A DNA stretch of 64,000 bases from DATMRF01 sp035566435 (lineage in GTDB: Bacteria > Verrucomicrobiota > Verrucomicrobiia > Limisphaerales > UBA8199), in NCBI GenBank assembly GCA_035566435.1, contig DATMRF010000060.1:1-64000 (forward strand). Reading direction: 5' to 3'. The position numbers were made by a program, and so were the translations under genes. Within the stretch, counting starts at the first letter, position 1. Each line of letters starts with the position of its first letter. Under the pieces are notes generated by a model. That model did not search any database. It was not told where the DNA came from and was given only the letters and a program-made list of their open reading frames with translations. Below, piece after piece: positions 44,096 through 52,860 of the stretch.

Positions 44096-44860
44096 ATGAA
44101 TAAACTCACAAAATCTGCCTTACTGGCCGCCGGGGTGGCTTTGGTCACCCAAGCGGCGCAGGCCTATACTGCGAACGACATGCTCTTGGGATTCAACTCA
44201 ACCGCCCCCAATGAATATGTCATTGACCTCGGAAACGTGAGGACGGCATTCGGCTCAAGCTCGGTCCTCAACTTGAGCAGCGACTTCAATCTCACGACGT
44301 TTAACTCCACCTTCGCCGGTGGACCAAATGGCGTGAATATGGGCGCTGCGGGAGCCGCTAGCGGCCTGACGCCCTCGATCTATCTGACTCAACTACGAAG
44401 CGGCGGCGCGGGTAACCCTGCCGTGGCTGGCTCTACGACCCCCGCCAGCGTCAGCAGCTCCATCGTTGGGCAAGGCGCTGGGGACGTCAGCGCTGTTGCT
44501 AATGCTCCCTACAACCTGACCGCGGGAGGGCAATCTGCAACGGGTCCGACCTCTGGGAGCACGTCATTTTTCACCAAGATTGCTCCGACGTCGTCGAGTG
44601 GAAGCTGGTTAGGCCAATCGAGTATCAATGTTTTGGGACAGATCGCCAGTTCGGTGGTGTACGAAGACGTTTACGCCAAGAGCGGAAGCGCGGCCTGGGT
44701 TTACGAGGGCGTCCTGGCATTGGACCTCACGGGGACCCCGAGTCTAACATTCACGCCGAACACGGTTGCGGTACCCGAGCCCACCACTTACGGCCTGCTT
44801 GCCGGGGCCGGCTTGCTGGTGCTCTCGCTTCGCCGTCAGTTCAGCAGCAAGAACGCCTGA
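44096..44860 (+). CDS. PEP-CTERM sorting-domain protein
   Basis: A 254-residue secreted protein with a signal peptide (1-23) and an N/G/S/T-rich body. The C-terminal sorting signal has VPEPTTYGLL, a hydrophobic helix and an RR tail (LSLRRQFSSKNA). Such proteins are processed by an exosortase and usually made with exopolysaccharide genes, which fits the neighbourhood. The N-terminal region (DMLLGFNSTAPNEYVIDLGN) resembles that of the secreted protein at 51128, which lacks the PEP tail. No exosortase is in the window. Confidence 0.88.
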   Translation: MNKLTKSALLAAGVALVTQAAQAYTANDMLLGFNSTAPNEYVIDLGNVRTAFGSSSVLNLSSDFNLTTFNSTFAGGPNGVNMGAAGAASGLTPSIYLTQLRSGGAGNPAVAGSTTPASVSSSIVGQGAGDVSAVANAPYNLTAGGQSATGPTSGSTSFFTKIAPTSSSGSWLGQSSINVLGQIASSVVYEDVYAKSGSAAWVYEGVLALDLTGTPSLTFTPNTVAVPEPTTYGLLAGAGLLVLSLRRQFSSKNA

Positions 44861-44894
44861 GTTCTTCCAAATATCAACCTTAGAAGTTTGAAAA

Positions 44895-46148
44895 ATGAAA
44901 ATCAAAACATTACTAAGTACCGCGCTTATTGGTTTCGGCGTCATCTCGCAGGCCAGCGCCATTAACACCATCTACATCACAGGTTCGACCGCTTTCCGGA
45001 GCCAGGTGTTCAACACACTGAGCGCGTCGGGCGTCGTCTTTGACGCGCCGGGTCCGGACGCGGTGGCCACCTACGGAGCCTCGAGCGCGAGCGGCGGGAC
45101 GTGGATGTTGTTCCACGGAATGGTCTCCAGCGTTGAAACCTACGTCGATTGTGTCTGGAGCGGGTCCGAGGCCGGCATCGCCGCGACCTGTGGAACGACA
45201 ATTGACAACGGCGGCGTGCCGCTCGCCGGCGCCCCGGTGTTCTTCCTGGTCCCGAACACGGTCACGAATCCGAACGGCAATAACTCCGCTAACCCGGGCA
45301 GCAGCAAGACAAACAGCGTCAGCACCCCACCCGACCTGGCTATGGCTGATACGTCCCAGGCGGTTTCGTTGACCCAAACCCCGGTGCTACATGACTTCGG
45401 CGTGGTTGGGATCGTGCCGTTCGTCTATTGCAAGAACACGAACAGCAGCCCGACGGCCCAATGGCTGCACCTTACGAATTGTACGCACTATCAGATGAGG
45501 GTCTGCCTTGGTGTCCCCCAGGAAGCTGGTTTCTTCACGGGGAGCTCCGCTGATACGAATATGTATGTGTACCCGGTCGGTCGTAACAAGGGATCGGGCA
45601 CCCGCGTGAATTTCCTGGCCGATAACGCTTACGGGATCACGACGGACGTGCAACAGTTCTCGATTGGCGGGAACCCATTCACCAACGGAACGGCTGCGAC
45701 TCTGGGCGACGAGCTGAACAACGGCTATGAGAGCGGCGGCGACGTCTCGAAAGCGCTCAGCGTCAATGGGAGCTGCCAAACGCCCGACCCGCTTCAACAA
45801 CTGCCGGATGGCACAACGCCCAGCGGCTATATCGCCATCGGCTACCTCGGGATTGGCGACGCCACGAAGAACAGCCTGGGCACCAACCTCTGGCTGACCC
45901 TGAACGGTGTGTTCGAGTCCGACGGAGCTGTCGAGGAAGGCACGTATTCGTACTGGGGCCACGAGCACCTGTTGGGCAAGAACGGCATCAGCCTCACCTC
46001 GCCTGAAGGGAAACTGGGCACCGCCCTCTTCAGCGGAATTCCCGGCCAGCTTGGCGGAAGTGTGACCACCGCGCACAGCACAGGGATCAAGACGACCTTC
46101 ATGCATTGCGACAAGGGCAGCGACATTGCTATCCCGACTCGCCTGTAG
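44895..46148 (+). CDS. Secreted PstS-like phosphate-binding-fold protein
   Basis: A protein of 417 residues with a signal peptide (1-22). Directly after it comes a PstS-type opening, IYITGSTAFRSQVFNTLSAS (compare GSTAFR of phosphate-binding proteins). Further on is GRNKGSGTRVNFLADNAYG, matching the second ligand-binding segment. Length is larger than PstS (about 320), with inserted N/S-rich loops. No pstCAB genes are near, so a role outside transport, such as extracellular binding or matrix association, is possible. It lies 34 bp after the PEP-CTERM gene and is followed by a terminator. Confidence 0.75.
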   Translation: MKIKTLLSTALIGFGVISQASAINTIYITGSTAFRSQVFNTLSASGVVFDAPGPDAVATYGASSASGGTWMLFHGMVSSVETYVDCVWSGSEAGIAATCGTTIDNGGVPLAGAPVFFLVPNTVTNPNGNNSANPGSSKTNSVSTPPDLAMADTSQAVSLTQTPVLHDFGVVGIVPFVYCKNTNSSPTAQWLHLTNCTHYQMRVCLGVPQEAGFFTGSSADTNMYVYPVGRNKGSGTRVNFLADNAYGITTDVQQFSIGGNPFTNGTAATLGDELNNGYESGGDVSKALSVNGSCQTPDPLQQLPDGTTPSGYIAIGYLGIGDATKNSLGTNLWLTLNGVFESDGAVEEGTYSYWGHEHLLGKNGISLTSPEGKLGTALFSGIPGQLGGSVTTAHSTGIKTTFMHCDKGSDIAIPTRL

Positions 46149-46172
46149 CCTGAAGGCATAGATTACACCAGC

Positions 46173-46206
46173 CAGCGCGGAACGATGTGTCCGCGCTGGT
46201 TTTTTG
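46173..46206 (+). terminator. Rho-independent terminator
   Basis: Perfect 10-bp stem CCAGCGCGGA / TCCGCGCTGG with an 8-nt loop, followed by TTTTTT. It ends the PEP-CTERM and PstS-like transcript. Confidence 0.92.
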
Positions 46207-46244
46207 CTTAGCATCCGATCTGCGGCAGAACTGAAGGCTGGCGA

Positions 46245-47045
46245 ATGAGCAATGCGTTGAAACTTTCCTTGATCGCGAATGTGATTTTGGCAGGAGCACT
46301 GGGCTGGTTCGCGCGATACCAGCTTATCAAGACTGGAAGCCCTCGAGTTTTGAGCGCCTCACAGGCTACAGAGGCCAAGCCGGAGCCTAAGCTCGCTCAA
46401 ACCTCCTCCGAAGTGAAGAGAGGCATCGTTGCGGAGCGCTTTCAGTGGAGTCAACTTGAATCATCCGACTACCGGACGTATATCGCCAACTTGCGAGGCA
46501 TTGGCTGTCCCCAGCAGACGATTCGCGACCTCATCACCGCGGACGTGGATGGTCTGTACGCGGTCCGCCGGGAGAAGGTGAAGCAAAAATACGCCGTGCC
46601 CGCCGATTCGCCGAACGGGAGTTTTGCCTTCGGCCAATCCGCAGCCAGCGAGTTGCGGGAACTGCAAAGCGAAGAAGCCTCTGTACTTGCAGGGCTTCTG
46701 GGGCCGCAACCGGCGTCGGTCCAGGTTTCTGCGGACGCTCCGCCGCCCCGCCTATTACGCAAGGTGGCACAGCCTATCTCGATGCCGCTCGTCATGCAGA
46801 ACATTGATTTGTCCGCATTAAACCTCAATAGCCGCCAGGTCGAGGTCGTTAACGAACTACGCCAGAGATTTCAGGACGAGATTGGCGGACAGAATCAGGA
46901 CCCCAATGATCCGGCCTATACTGAACGTTGGCGGACCGCGCAGCGAAACAGCGACGAAATGCTGCAAGGCATGTTGGGAGCCGGGATTTACTTGGCCTAC
47001 CAGTCGATAGCCTTCCAAAATCAGCAACTGCACGCTACAAAGTGA
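46245..47045 (+). CDS. Membrane-anchored hypothetical protein
   Basis: A 266-residue protein with one N-terminal membrane helix (LIANVILAGALGWFARYQL, about 9-27). A mainly helical, charged periplasmic or cytoplasmic part follows (YRTYIANLRGIGCPQQTIRDL, SELRELQSEEASVLAGLLG). It resembles hypothetical proteins that occur repeatedly in verrucomicrobial genomes beside polysaccharide or exosortase loci (recalled). No catalytic motif is visible. Confidence 0.6.
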   Translation: MSNALKLSLIANVILAGALGWFARYQLIKTGSPRVLSASQATEAKPEPKLAQTSSEVKRGIVAERFQWSQLESSDYRTYIANLRGIGCPQQTIRDLITADVDGLYAVRREKVKQKYAVPADSPNGSFAFGQSAASELRELQSEEASVLAGLLGPQPASVQVSADAPPPRLLRKVAQPISMPLVMQNIDLSALNLNSRQVEVVNELRQRFQDEIGGQNQDPNDPAYTERWRTAQRNSDEMLQGMLGAGIYLAYQSIAFQNQQLHATK

Positions 47046-47138
47046 TTTCAGCGGCTGCTGTGATCCTTTCGGTCTGCCAGCCGCGTGGGCGGGAAGGTGG
47101 CGCAGAGCTCGAGATATCCGGCCCGGAGTGAGAGCCGA

Positions 47139-49868
47139 TCACGGCTTTTCATCTCGCGTTTTTGCCGCGAGAGCGCCAGCAAGATTGTTCCGAGCCCCGC
47201 TATGGTCAGGTTTCAGCCGAAGGGTCTCCCGGAATTGGCTAATCGCGTCGTCCAGTTTCCCGGCTTTGCTTAGAGAGACTCCCAGGTTGTTGTGGCCCTC
47301 GGGGTAGTCGGGCTTCAGTTTGATGACCCGTTGAAAATGGGTTATCGCCTCCTCAGATTGGCCCTTGGCGTCCAAGGCCATGCCGAGATCGTTTTCCGCG
47401 TCAACATAGCCAGGCTGAATCCGCAAAGCCTCCTTGAATTGAGCGATTGCTTCGTCTGGGCGTCCGCGCTCGGCCAGGGCGCCGCCGAGAAAGTAATGGG
47501 GTTCAGCCAGGGCCGGTCTTAGATGTATCGCCTCGCGGTACTCCGTGATTGCATCGTCCAGGCGCCCTTTCTGCAACAGCAGGTGCCCCACCGTGCAGTG
47601 CGCTTGAGCATTTGCAGGTTCGAGTGCAACCGCCTGCTGGCACTGGCCGAGCGCGTCGTCGAGGCGCCCGATGCGGAGCAATGCCATCCCCAGGCCGGTA
47701 TGCGCGGCGGCGTGACCGGGGCGGAGGGTGAGCGCCTGGCCGTACTCCTTAATCGCCTCGTCCCAGTGCTCCTGTTCCGCCAGGGCGACTCCCATGTTGT
47801 AGTGCGCTTCTGCATAACCCGGTTTTGCCTTGATGGCTTGCCTGTACTCGCCAACAGCCTCGGCCAATTGGCCTTTGACTTCCAACGCCTTGCCCAGATC
47901 ATTGTGCGCGTCTGTGTTTTCGGGCTCGAGCCGAATCGCCTGCCGGTATTGTGCTATCGCCTGGTCGGAAAGCCCTTTCGCTAACAGGGCGTTGCCAAGG
48001 CCAATGCGCGGGCGAGCGTACGCCGGCGCCAACTTGATGGCCTGCCGGTACTCGGCGACGGCTTCTTCCCAATGCCCCTGTTTGCGAAGCGCCGCGGCTA
48101 AGTTGTAGTGAGTCAGGGCGAAGTGGGGTTTTATTTTCAGAGCTTCCCGGTATTGTTCCATGGCTTCGTCCAAACGACCCAGCTCAAACAACGCGGCTCC
48201 GAGATCATTGCGGGCCAGCGGGTCTCGCGGCTTCAACTCAACGGCGCTCCGAAGCTCCGGAACGGCCGTGTCGAATTGTCCCTTTGCAAACAATACCGCG
48301 CCGAGGCCGGAGTGTCCGAGAGCGCCATTCGGCCGCTGCCGGATCGCTTGCCGATACACCGGGATGGCCTCCTCAAAACGCTCCTGAATCCTCAACGTCC
48401 CCCCGAGACACGTAAGGGCCGTCCAACTCGGGCCGGTGACGGCAATGGCATGCCTGAACAGGGCCTCGCTGTTCTGCCAGTAGCTCAGTTGTTTCCGCAG
48501 GGTCGAGAAGCAAAACAAGGAGGCAACGAGCGCGAGTGTCGCAATGGCGGCGGATCCGTAACGGATGCGCCCGAGAAGCGCAAACGCGCCCCAGGCGACC
48601 AGCACAAGGGCTCCGATTGACGGAATATACGCATAGCGATCGGCCATGGACTGTGCTCCAACCTGAACGAGACCAATCACTGGAACCAGCGTGCCGAGGA
48701 ACCAGAACCAGCCGGTTGGCAGATAACGGCAGCGTCGCCCAAATGCGAGTACGAGGATGGAAGCGCCGCAGAGGAGAAGGCCAGCGAGAGCGACCTGATC
48801 CGGTGGCCAACGCTCGGGGAGAGGATAGAAGACAGCAAGGTTCTCGGGCCAAACCAGTTTGCCCAGGTAGCGGCAGTATGAAATCAGCGCGTTTTCGAGC
48901 CGATAGCCGAGTGAGAGGCCGTTCATGGCTTCCTGTTGCGTCCAGACCGTGAGCGCGCTCGAAACAGCGCTAAGCGCGAAAAAGGGCGTCTTCTCGACCA
49001 GCAGCCCCAACGTGGCGGAGCGGCGCGGCCCGGGGGTTGAAAATCGGAATCGCTGTAATGGCCACCAATCGAGCAACAGAAGCACAAAAGGCAACGTGAC
49101 GACCATGGGCTTGCTCATCAGGCCGAAGGCGAAGAAAAAGAGCGCCATAGCATAGAAGAACCTGCCCGATCGAAGGTCTCCAGACCCGCCGACGCTTCGC
49201 GGGCTGTTAAGCTCTGCCGACTTGGAAGTCGGCGATACGGCAGGCTTGGAAGCCTGCGCTACGGGCGCTGCGGATCCAGCTCGGTGGTGGGTATGAAATG
49301 TGCGGGCCAGGCCTTCTCCTCTGCGCACGTAGCGGACGTAAGCCCGTATTGAGAGGAGGAAAAAGAACGTGCTGAGAACGTCTTTGCGTTCGGCCACCCA
49401 CGCCACGGATTCGACGTGGACAGGATGCAGGCCGAACAGCAGGGCCGCGAGGAAGCTGCGGCCTGACGCGCCGGTCATGCTCAGAAGTATTAGAAACAGA
49501 AGAGACGTGTTGGCAGCGTGCAATGCCAGGCTGGTCAGATGGTGGCCCGAGGGATGCAACCCGTAAAGCTTGCAGTCCATCATGTGGGACAACCAGGTCA
49601 ACGGGTGCCAGTTGGCGGTGTCAGTATTGGCAAAAGCCCAGCGAAGCCCTGCCCAGGTTAACCCTGGCTGCACGTCCAGATTGGAGGTGACGTAATCCGG
49701 GTCGTCATAAACGATGAAGTCGTGCTTTAACACCGGCAGGAAGGCAACTGCAGCCAATCCCGCCAGGAAGGCACAAACCACCAATGGATGCCGCCCTTCG
49801 AAAAAACCCACCAACCATGCGGGAAGCCGCATTCTTGAGCGGCCGGCTGGTCTCGTTTGCGGGCTCAA
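47139..49868 (-). CDS. TMTC-like glycosyltransferase with C-terminal TPR repeats
   Basis: A 909-residue protein. The N-terminal 480 residues form a multi-pass membrane region with the GT-C-type acidic loop (IVYDDPDYV near residue 55) and the HPVHVESVAWVAERKDVLS motif of TMTC/PMT-like O-mannosyltransferases. Residues 490-900 contain about twelve TPR units (AIAQYRQAIRLEPENTDAHN-type). It probably glycosylates exported proteins or lipids using a polyprenol-sugar. A short loop near residues 205-235 is encoded by palindromic DNA repeats. It lies 45 bp after the Sel1 gene. Confidence 0.8.
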   Translation of the reverse strand: MSPQTRPAGRSRMRLPAWLVGFFEGRHPLVVCAFLAGLAAVAFLPVLKHDFIVYDDPDYVTSNLDVQPGLTWAGLRWAFANTDTANWHPLTWLSHMMDCKLYGLHPSGHHLTSLALHAANTSLLFLILLSMTGASGRSFLAALLFGLHPVHVESVAWVAERKDVLSTFFFLLSIRAYVRYVRRGEGLARTFHTHHRAGSAAPVAQASKPAVSPTSKSAELNSPRSVGGSGDLRSGRFFYAMALFFFAFGLMSKPMVVTLPFVLLLLDWWPLQRFRFSTPGPRRSATLGLLVEKTPFFALSAVSSALTVWTQQEAMNGLSLGYRLENALISYCRYLGKLVWPENLAVFYPLPERWPPDQVALAGLLLCGASILVLAFGRRCRYLPTGWFWFLGTLVPVIGLVQVGAQSMADRYAYIPSIGALVLVAWGAFALLGRIRYGSAAIATLALVASLFCFSTLRKQLSYWQNSEALFRHAIAVTGPSWTALTCLGGTLRIQERFEEAIPVYRQAIRQRPNGALGHSGLGAVLFAKGQFDTAVPELRSAVELKPRDPLARNDLGAALFELGRLDEAMEQYREALKIKPHFALTHYNLAAALRKQGHWEEAVAEYRQAIKLAPAYARPRIGLGNALLAKGLSDQAIAQYRQAIRLEPENTDAHNDLGKALEVKGQLAEAVGEYRQAIKAKPGYAEAHYNMGVALAEQEHWDEAIKEYGQALTLRPGHAAAHTGLGMALLRIGRLDDALGQCQQAVALEPANAQAHCTVGHLLLQKGRLDDAITEYREAIHLRPALAEPHYFLGGALAERGRPDEAIAQFKEALRIQPGYVDAENDLGMALDAKGQSEEAITHFQRVIKLKPDYPEGHNNLGVSLSKAGKLDDAISQFRETLRLKPDHSGARNNLAGALAAKTRDEKP
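49216..49257. repeat. Two palindromic repeat units inside the glycosyltransferase gene
   Basis: GCCGACTTGGAAGTCGGC (49216-49233) and GCAGGCTTGGAAGCCTGC (49240-49257) are both perfect palindromes built on the core CTTGGAAG. They look like REP-type mobile units that entered a loop of the coding region in frame. Confidence 0.75.
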
Positions 49869-49913
49869 GGGATCAAATGCCAGTTTGTGAAGGGCCGGCC
49901 GGCCCGTCGGCGT

Positions 49914-50855
49914 TCAATCCGGTTTTGACGCTTTGGCCTGCGGCAACTTCAGGCGCGAGTGTTTGCGCCGATAGTCGGCGACCATCCTCTCGGCATCGGC
50001 CCGTTGGCTCGACGTGAGCAGTCTGTTATCTTCATAGTCCTCGAGATATCGTCTCCCCACCGGTTCCGCCTTGTCAGCGCTGATTTTGAACCAAAAGTAC
50101 GCCTGAACGAAATCCTGAGGAACCCCTCGGCCGTCAAAATACAACAGCCCCAGATTTGACATAGCTTTTGCGTTTCCTTGTTCGGCGGCTTTCCGATACC
50201 ACTCGGCCGCTTCCTTAGGATCCCGCTGCACGCCGAAGCCGTTTTCACAAAGGTAACCGAGGTTGTTCATCGAGCCGACGAAGCCTTGCTCGGCCGCCTG
50301 GCGCAGCCACTTCGCGGCCTCCTTATAGTCAACACGGTTCGTGTGAGTGGGATCGCCGCGGAAATAGAGCTGACCCAACGCGTCCTGGGCTTCCGGCTGG
50401 CTCTTTTCCGCCGAACGCCGCCACCATTGTATCGCTTCCTCGAAATCCTGCTGGACGCCGCGTCCTTTGGCGTAGGCATAACCTACGCCATATTCAGCCA
50501 ACGCGTCGCCCTGGGCTGCGGCTTTTCGGTACCACCCCACTGCCTCTTCGAAGTCTTGAGCCACCCCGAGACCGCTGACGTAAAGGCCCCCAAGGTCGGT
50601 TTGGGCCGGGGCGTAGCCTTGCTCGGCCGCCCGGCGCAGGTGTTCGGCCGCCTTGGAGTAGTCCTTCGGGACACCGTCGCCGTGGGCGAAGCAGCGAGCT
50701 AAAAAGTAGTCCGCCTTTGCGTCGCCATGCGACGCCGCTGTTGTCGCACTCTGGAGGGTAAACTCGGCGGCCAGGACCGCACTGTGTAATGCCAGGCCTG
50801 CCGCCACGAGAGCTACGATTGGGCGCGGCCATCGGGAATGATTGTTCGAGCTCAT
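49914..50855 (-). CDS. Sel1-repeat protein
   Basis: A 313-residue secreted protein (from ATG 50855; a longer frame reaches 50894). It has a signal peptide ending near AVLAAEF, then six or more Sel1-like repeats of about 36 residues (AAEWYRKAAEQGNAKAMSNLG type) and a basic C-terminal tail (YRRKHSRLKLPQAKASK). Sel1 solenoids act as protein-interaction scaffolds in the envelope. It is followed by the TMTC-like gene in the same direction, suggesting a joint operon. Confidence 0.82.
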   Translation of the reverse strand: MSSNNHSRWPRPIVALVAAGLALHSAVLAAEFTLQSATTAASHGDAKADYFLARCFAHGDGVPKDYSKAAEHLRRAAEQGYAPAQTDLGGLYVSGLGVAQDFEEAVGWYRKAAAQGDALAEYGVGYAYAKGRGVQQDFEEAIQWWRRSAEKSQPEAQDALGQLYFRGDPTHTNRVDYKEAAKWLRQAAEQGFVGSMNNLGYLCENGFGVQRDPKEAAEWYRKAAEQGNAKAMSNLGLLYFDGRGVPQDFVQAYFWFKISADKAEPVGRRYLEDYEDNRLLTSSQRADAERMVADYRRKHSRLKLPQAKASKPD

Positions 50856-51127
50856 AATAGTTCCGAAAATTGTCACGACGAGCGGAGACCGCAAGTTACG
50901 AGTTCCGCAGGTTTGTCACAAGTTTGAAGCAATCGTTACGAACGCGTGACATCGGGGAAACCTTCTAGTTGGTTGACCCAGGACGCATCTTCGAACAACA
51001 GCAGGCCGGAGTGGATGTACGAAAAAGTCGGTGTCTGAAACCTGACATGTGGCGTCCTGAAACAGGTCGCCCTGCCTTGTCTGCGCCGTTACTCTTCCGC
51101 CTCCGGTTAAGATCGAGCTAACAAACT

Positions 51128-52156
51128 ATGATTAAGTTCTGCGTCCAACGTTCGTTGGTGGGGCTGTGGGCCGTCGCCGTGGCCTTGTTCAGCCAATCTC
51201 TCGGTGCTCAAACATTTTTCACTTACAACCAGTACGGCGACCTTTGCGCAGGTTTCAGGAAGACGGGGATGAACCAGGCGAACTACGAGCTGGTGGTAAA
51301 CATCGGTAGTATCACCAATTTGGAAGCAGTGCCTGCCGGCAGCACAATCAGCATCAGCAACTACGGCTCGAGCGCCCTTCTGAATGCCTTTAGTGACCTG
51401 AACAATCTTCAGTGGTCGGTGTCCGCTGGGGTTCCCGGATTGTCTTCCTGGGCAGGTTTTCCCAGTTCAACGATATGGTTCACCTTGCCCCGGACCGATC
51501 CGAACACGCAAACCCAGCCGCCGGCGCGCCAGTCAACAGCCTTGCTGGGCAATGTGCGTCAGAAAATCATCAGCATTGGCAGCGGCGCCCACACGATCTC
51601 GCAGAATCTTGGAACGACGAACGCCAACAACAACGCGCTGCTGGTAAGAGAGCCAGTGGGCAACACCTCCGGGCTCAGCGTCTTTATTTCAGACCCGGGG
51701 AACCCATCGATCGGCGATTTCGGTGGCTATTTACCGTTTTCCGTCGAGAACACGACTCCGGCGAGCTTCACCGCCGCAGTTGTCTCAGACTTGTACCAGG
51801 CGGTTCCGAGCGGAAAAGTGGACCCAAGCACCGGACTGACCACCGGCTCGGATTACCTGGTGGGGACTTTCCGGCTCGCGACGGATGGCACGATGACGTT
51901 CACGCGCGCCTCGACTTCCCAGCCACCGCCGCCGCCGCTGATTTCCATCGCCCGAACCGGTAACACCTCGACGGTTTCGTTCGGCACAGCTAACGGGGCG
52001 ACTTATACGCTCTACTACACCAACGCGGCGGGTTTGACAGCACCGGCCAGCAGTTGGCCCGCCTCTCCGGCGACGGTTGTCGGGAACGGCGGCACTAATT
52101 CACTAAGCGATACGACGACCGATCCAGTGAGGTTTTACCGGGTGGGAGCGCACTAG
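51128..52156 (+). CDS. Secreted protein similar to the PEP-CTERM protein, with RFYRV-type tail
   Basis: A 342-residue protein with a signal peptide (1-27). The N-terminal region (YGDLCAGFRKTGMNQANYEL then VVNIGSITNLEAVPAG) parallels the start of the PEP-CTERM protein at 44096. The C-terminal 80 residues form the shared domain (ATYTLYYTNAAGLTAPASSW ... VRFYRVGAH), preceded by a proline-rich linker (QPPPPPL). No PEP-CTERM motif is present. Function is unknown; it is probably surface-exposed. Confidence 0.7.
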   Translation: MIKFCVQRSLVGLWAVAVALFSQSLGAQTFFTYNQYGDLCAGFRKTGMNQANYELVVNIGSITNLEAVPAGSTISISNYGSSALLNAFSDLNNLQWSVSAGVPGLSSWAGFPSSTIWFTLPRTDPNTQTQPPARQSTALLGNVRQKIISIGSGAHTISQNLGTTNANNNALLVREPVGNTSGLSVFISDPGNPSIGDFGGYLPFSVENTTPASFTAAVVSDLYQAVPSGKVDPSTGLTTGSDYLVGTFRLATDGTMTFTRASTSQPPPPPLISIARTGNTSTVSFGTANGATYTLYYTNAAGLTAPASSWPASPATVVGNGGTNSLSDTTTDPVRFYRVGAH

Positions 52157-52860
52157 TCTGCTGTAAGTGAGGTTTGTTTACAATGGCCTCCTCTCCGCGG
52201 CCCTCTCCTCGGGCGCAGGACAGAATTCCTGCGCGGCTGAACGGGACGACACGGCAGAGCGGTGGACGAGGGTAGCCGGGGGCCTCAGCCCTTGTCATTA
52301 CCCACAACTTTGAACCAACCCGATTAGGTTTGCTGCTATGGGGCGCCTGGAAGTTGCCGGCTGAGCGCCCACGGCGCGGCCACACCTTAGCCCAGTGGCA
52401 ACGCCCTGGGAATAGCCGCACGACACGCCCATCGAGCCCCACCGGGGCGAAATAAACCAGGTTGAGGCCACCCGCGTGCGGCAGGTTCGGACGATTAGCC
52501 CGCCCGCCTATCGCGGCCCTTCAGGCCGCAAATCCTTTCGCCGCCATTACCCCCAGCCCGTTGGGCTGGGCTAAGGTATCCCGGCCCTTCGGGCCGGCGC
52601 CAAGGCGCCCGCGGCAAGGCGTAGCAGCATCGACACTGCGGGCATTTTGCGCGGCCAACCTGATGGCATTGCGAGCGGGGGTTGGGCGCTGGAGCGGCCC
52701 GGGGGCCGCGCTGAGAATCGAGGCCCTCTCGAGGAGTTTCGTTCAAGGTTCGTTCCCGAAGACGTGGGTAATGACAAGGGCTGAGGCCCGCGGCTACCGT
52801 CGCCCCATCGCTGCGCGATGGCTCGTTGCGCGCGGCACCTCGTCGCAAGTATATACAAGC
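52157..52860. repeat. Palindromic intergenic element bounded by 33-bp inverted repeats
   Basis: No real gene is seen in this 700-bp gap. A 33-bp inverted repeat (52272-52304 against 52765-52797) differs at one position. Between the arms lie strong hairpins: GCGGCC-n5-GGCCGC (52513-52529), CCCAGCCC-n3-GGGCTGGG (52552-52570), CCGGCCC-n3-GGGCCGG (52581-52597) and GCCCC-n3-GGGGC (52436-52448). This resembles REP/MITE-like non-autonomous elements. Confidence 0.75.

Noticed and set aside
43934..51060. Similar CTGACATG motifs ahead of the genes at 44096 and 51128, considered as a shared operator
   Set aside because: Only eight bases match, the distances to the start codons differ, and two copies are too few to claim a site.
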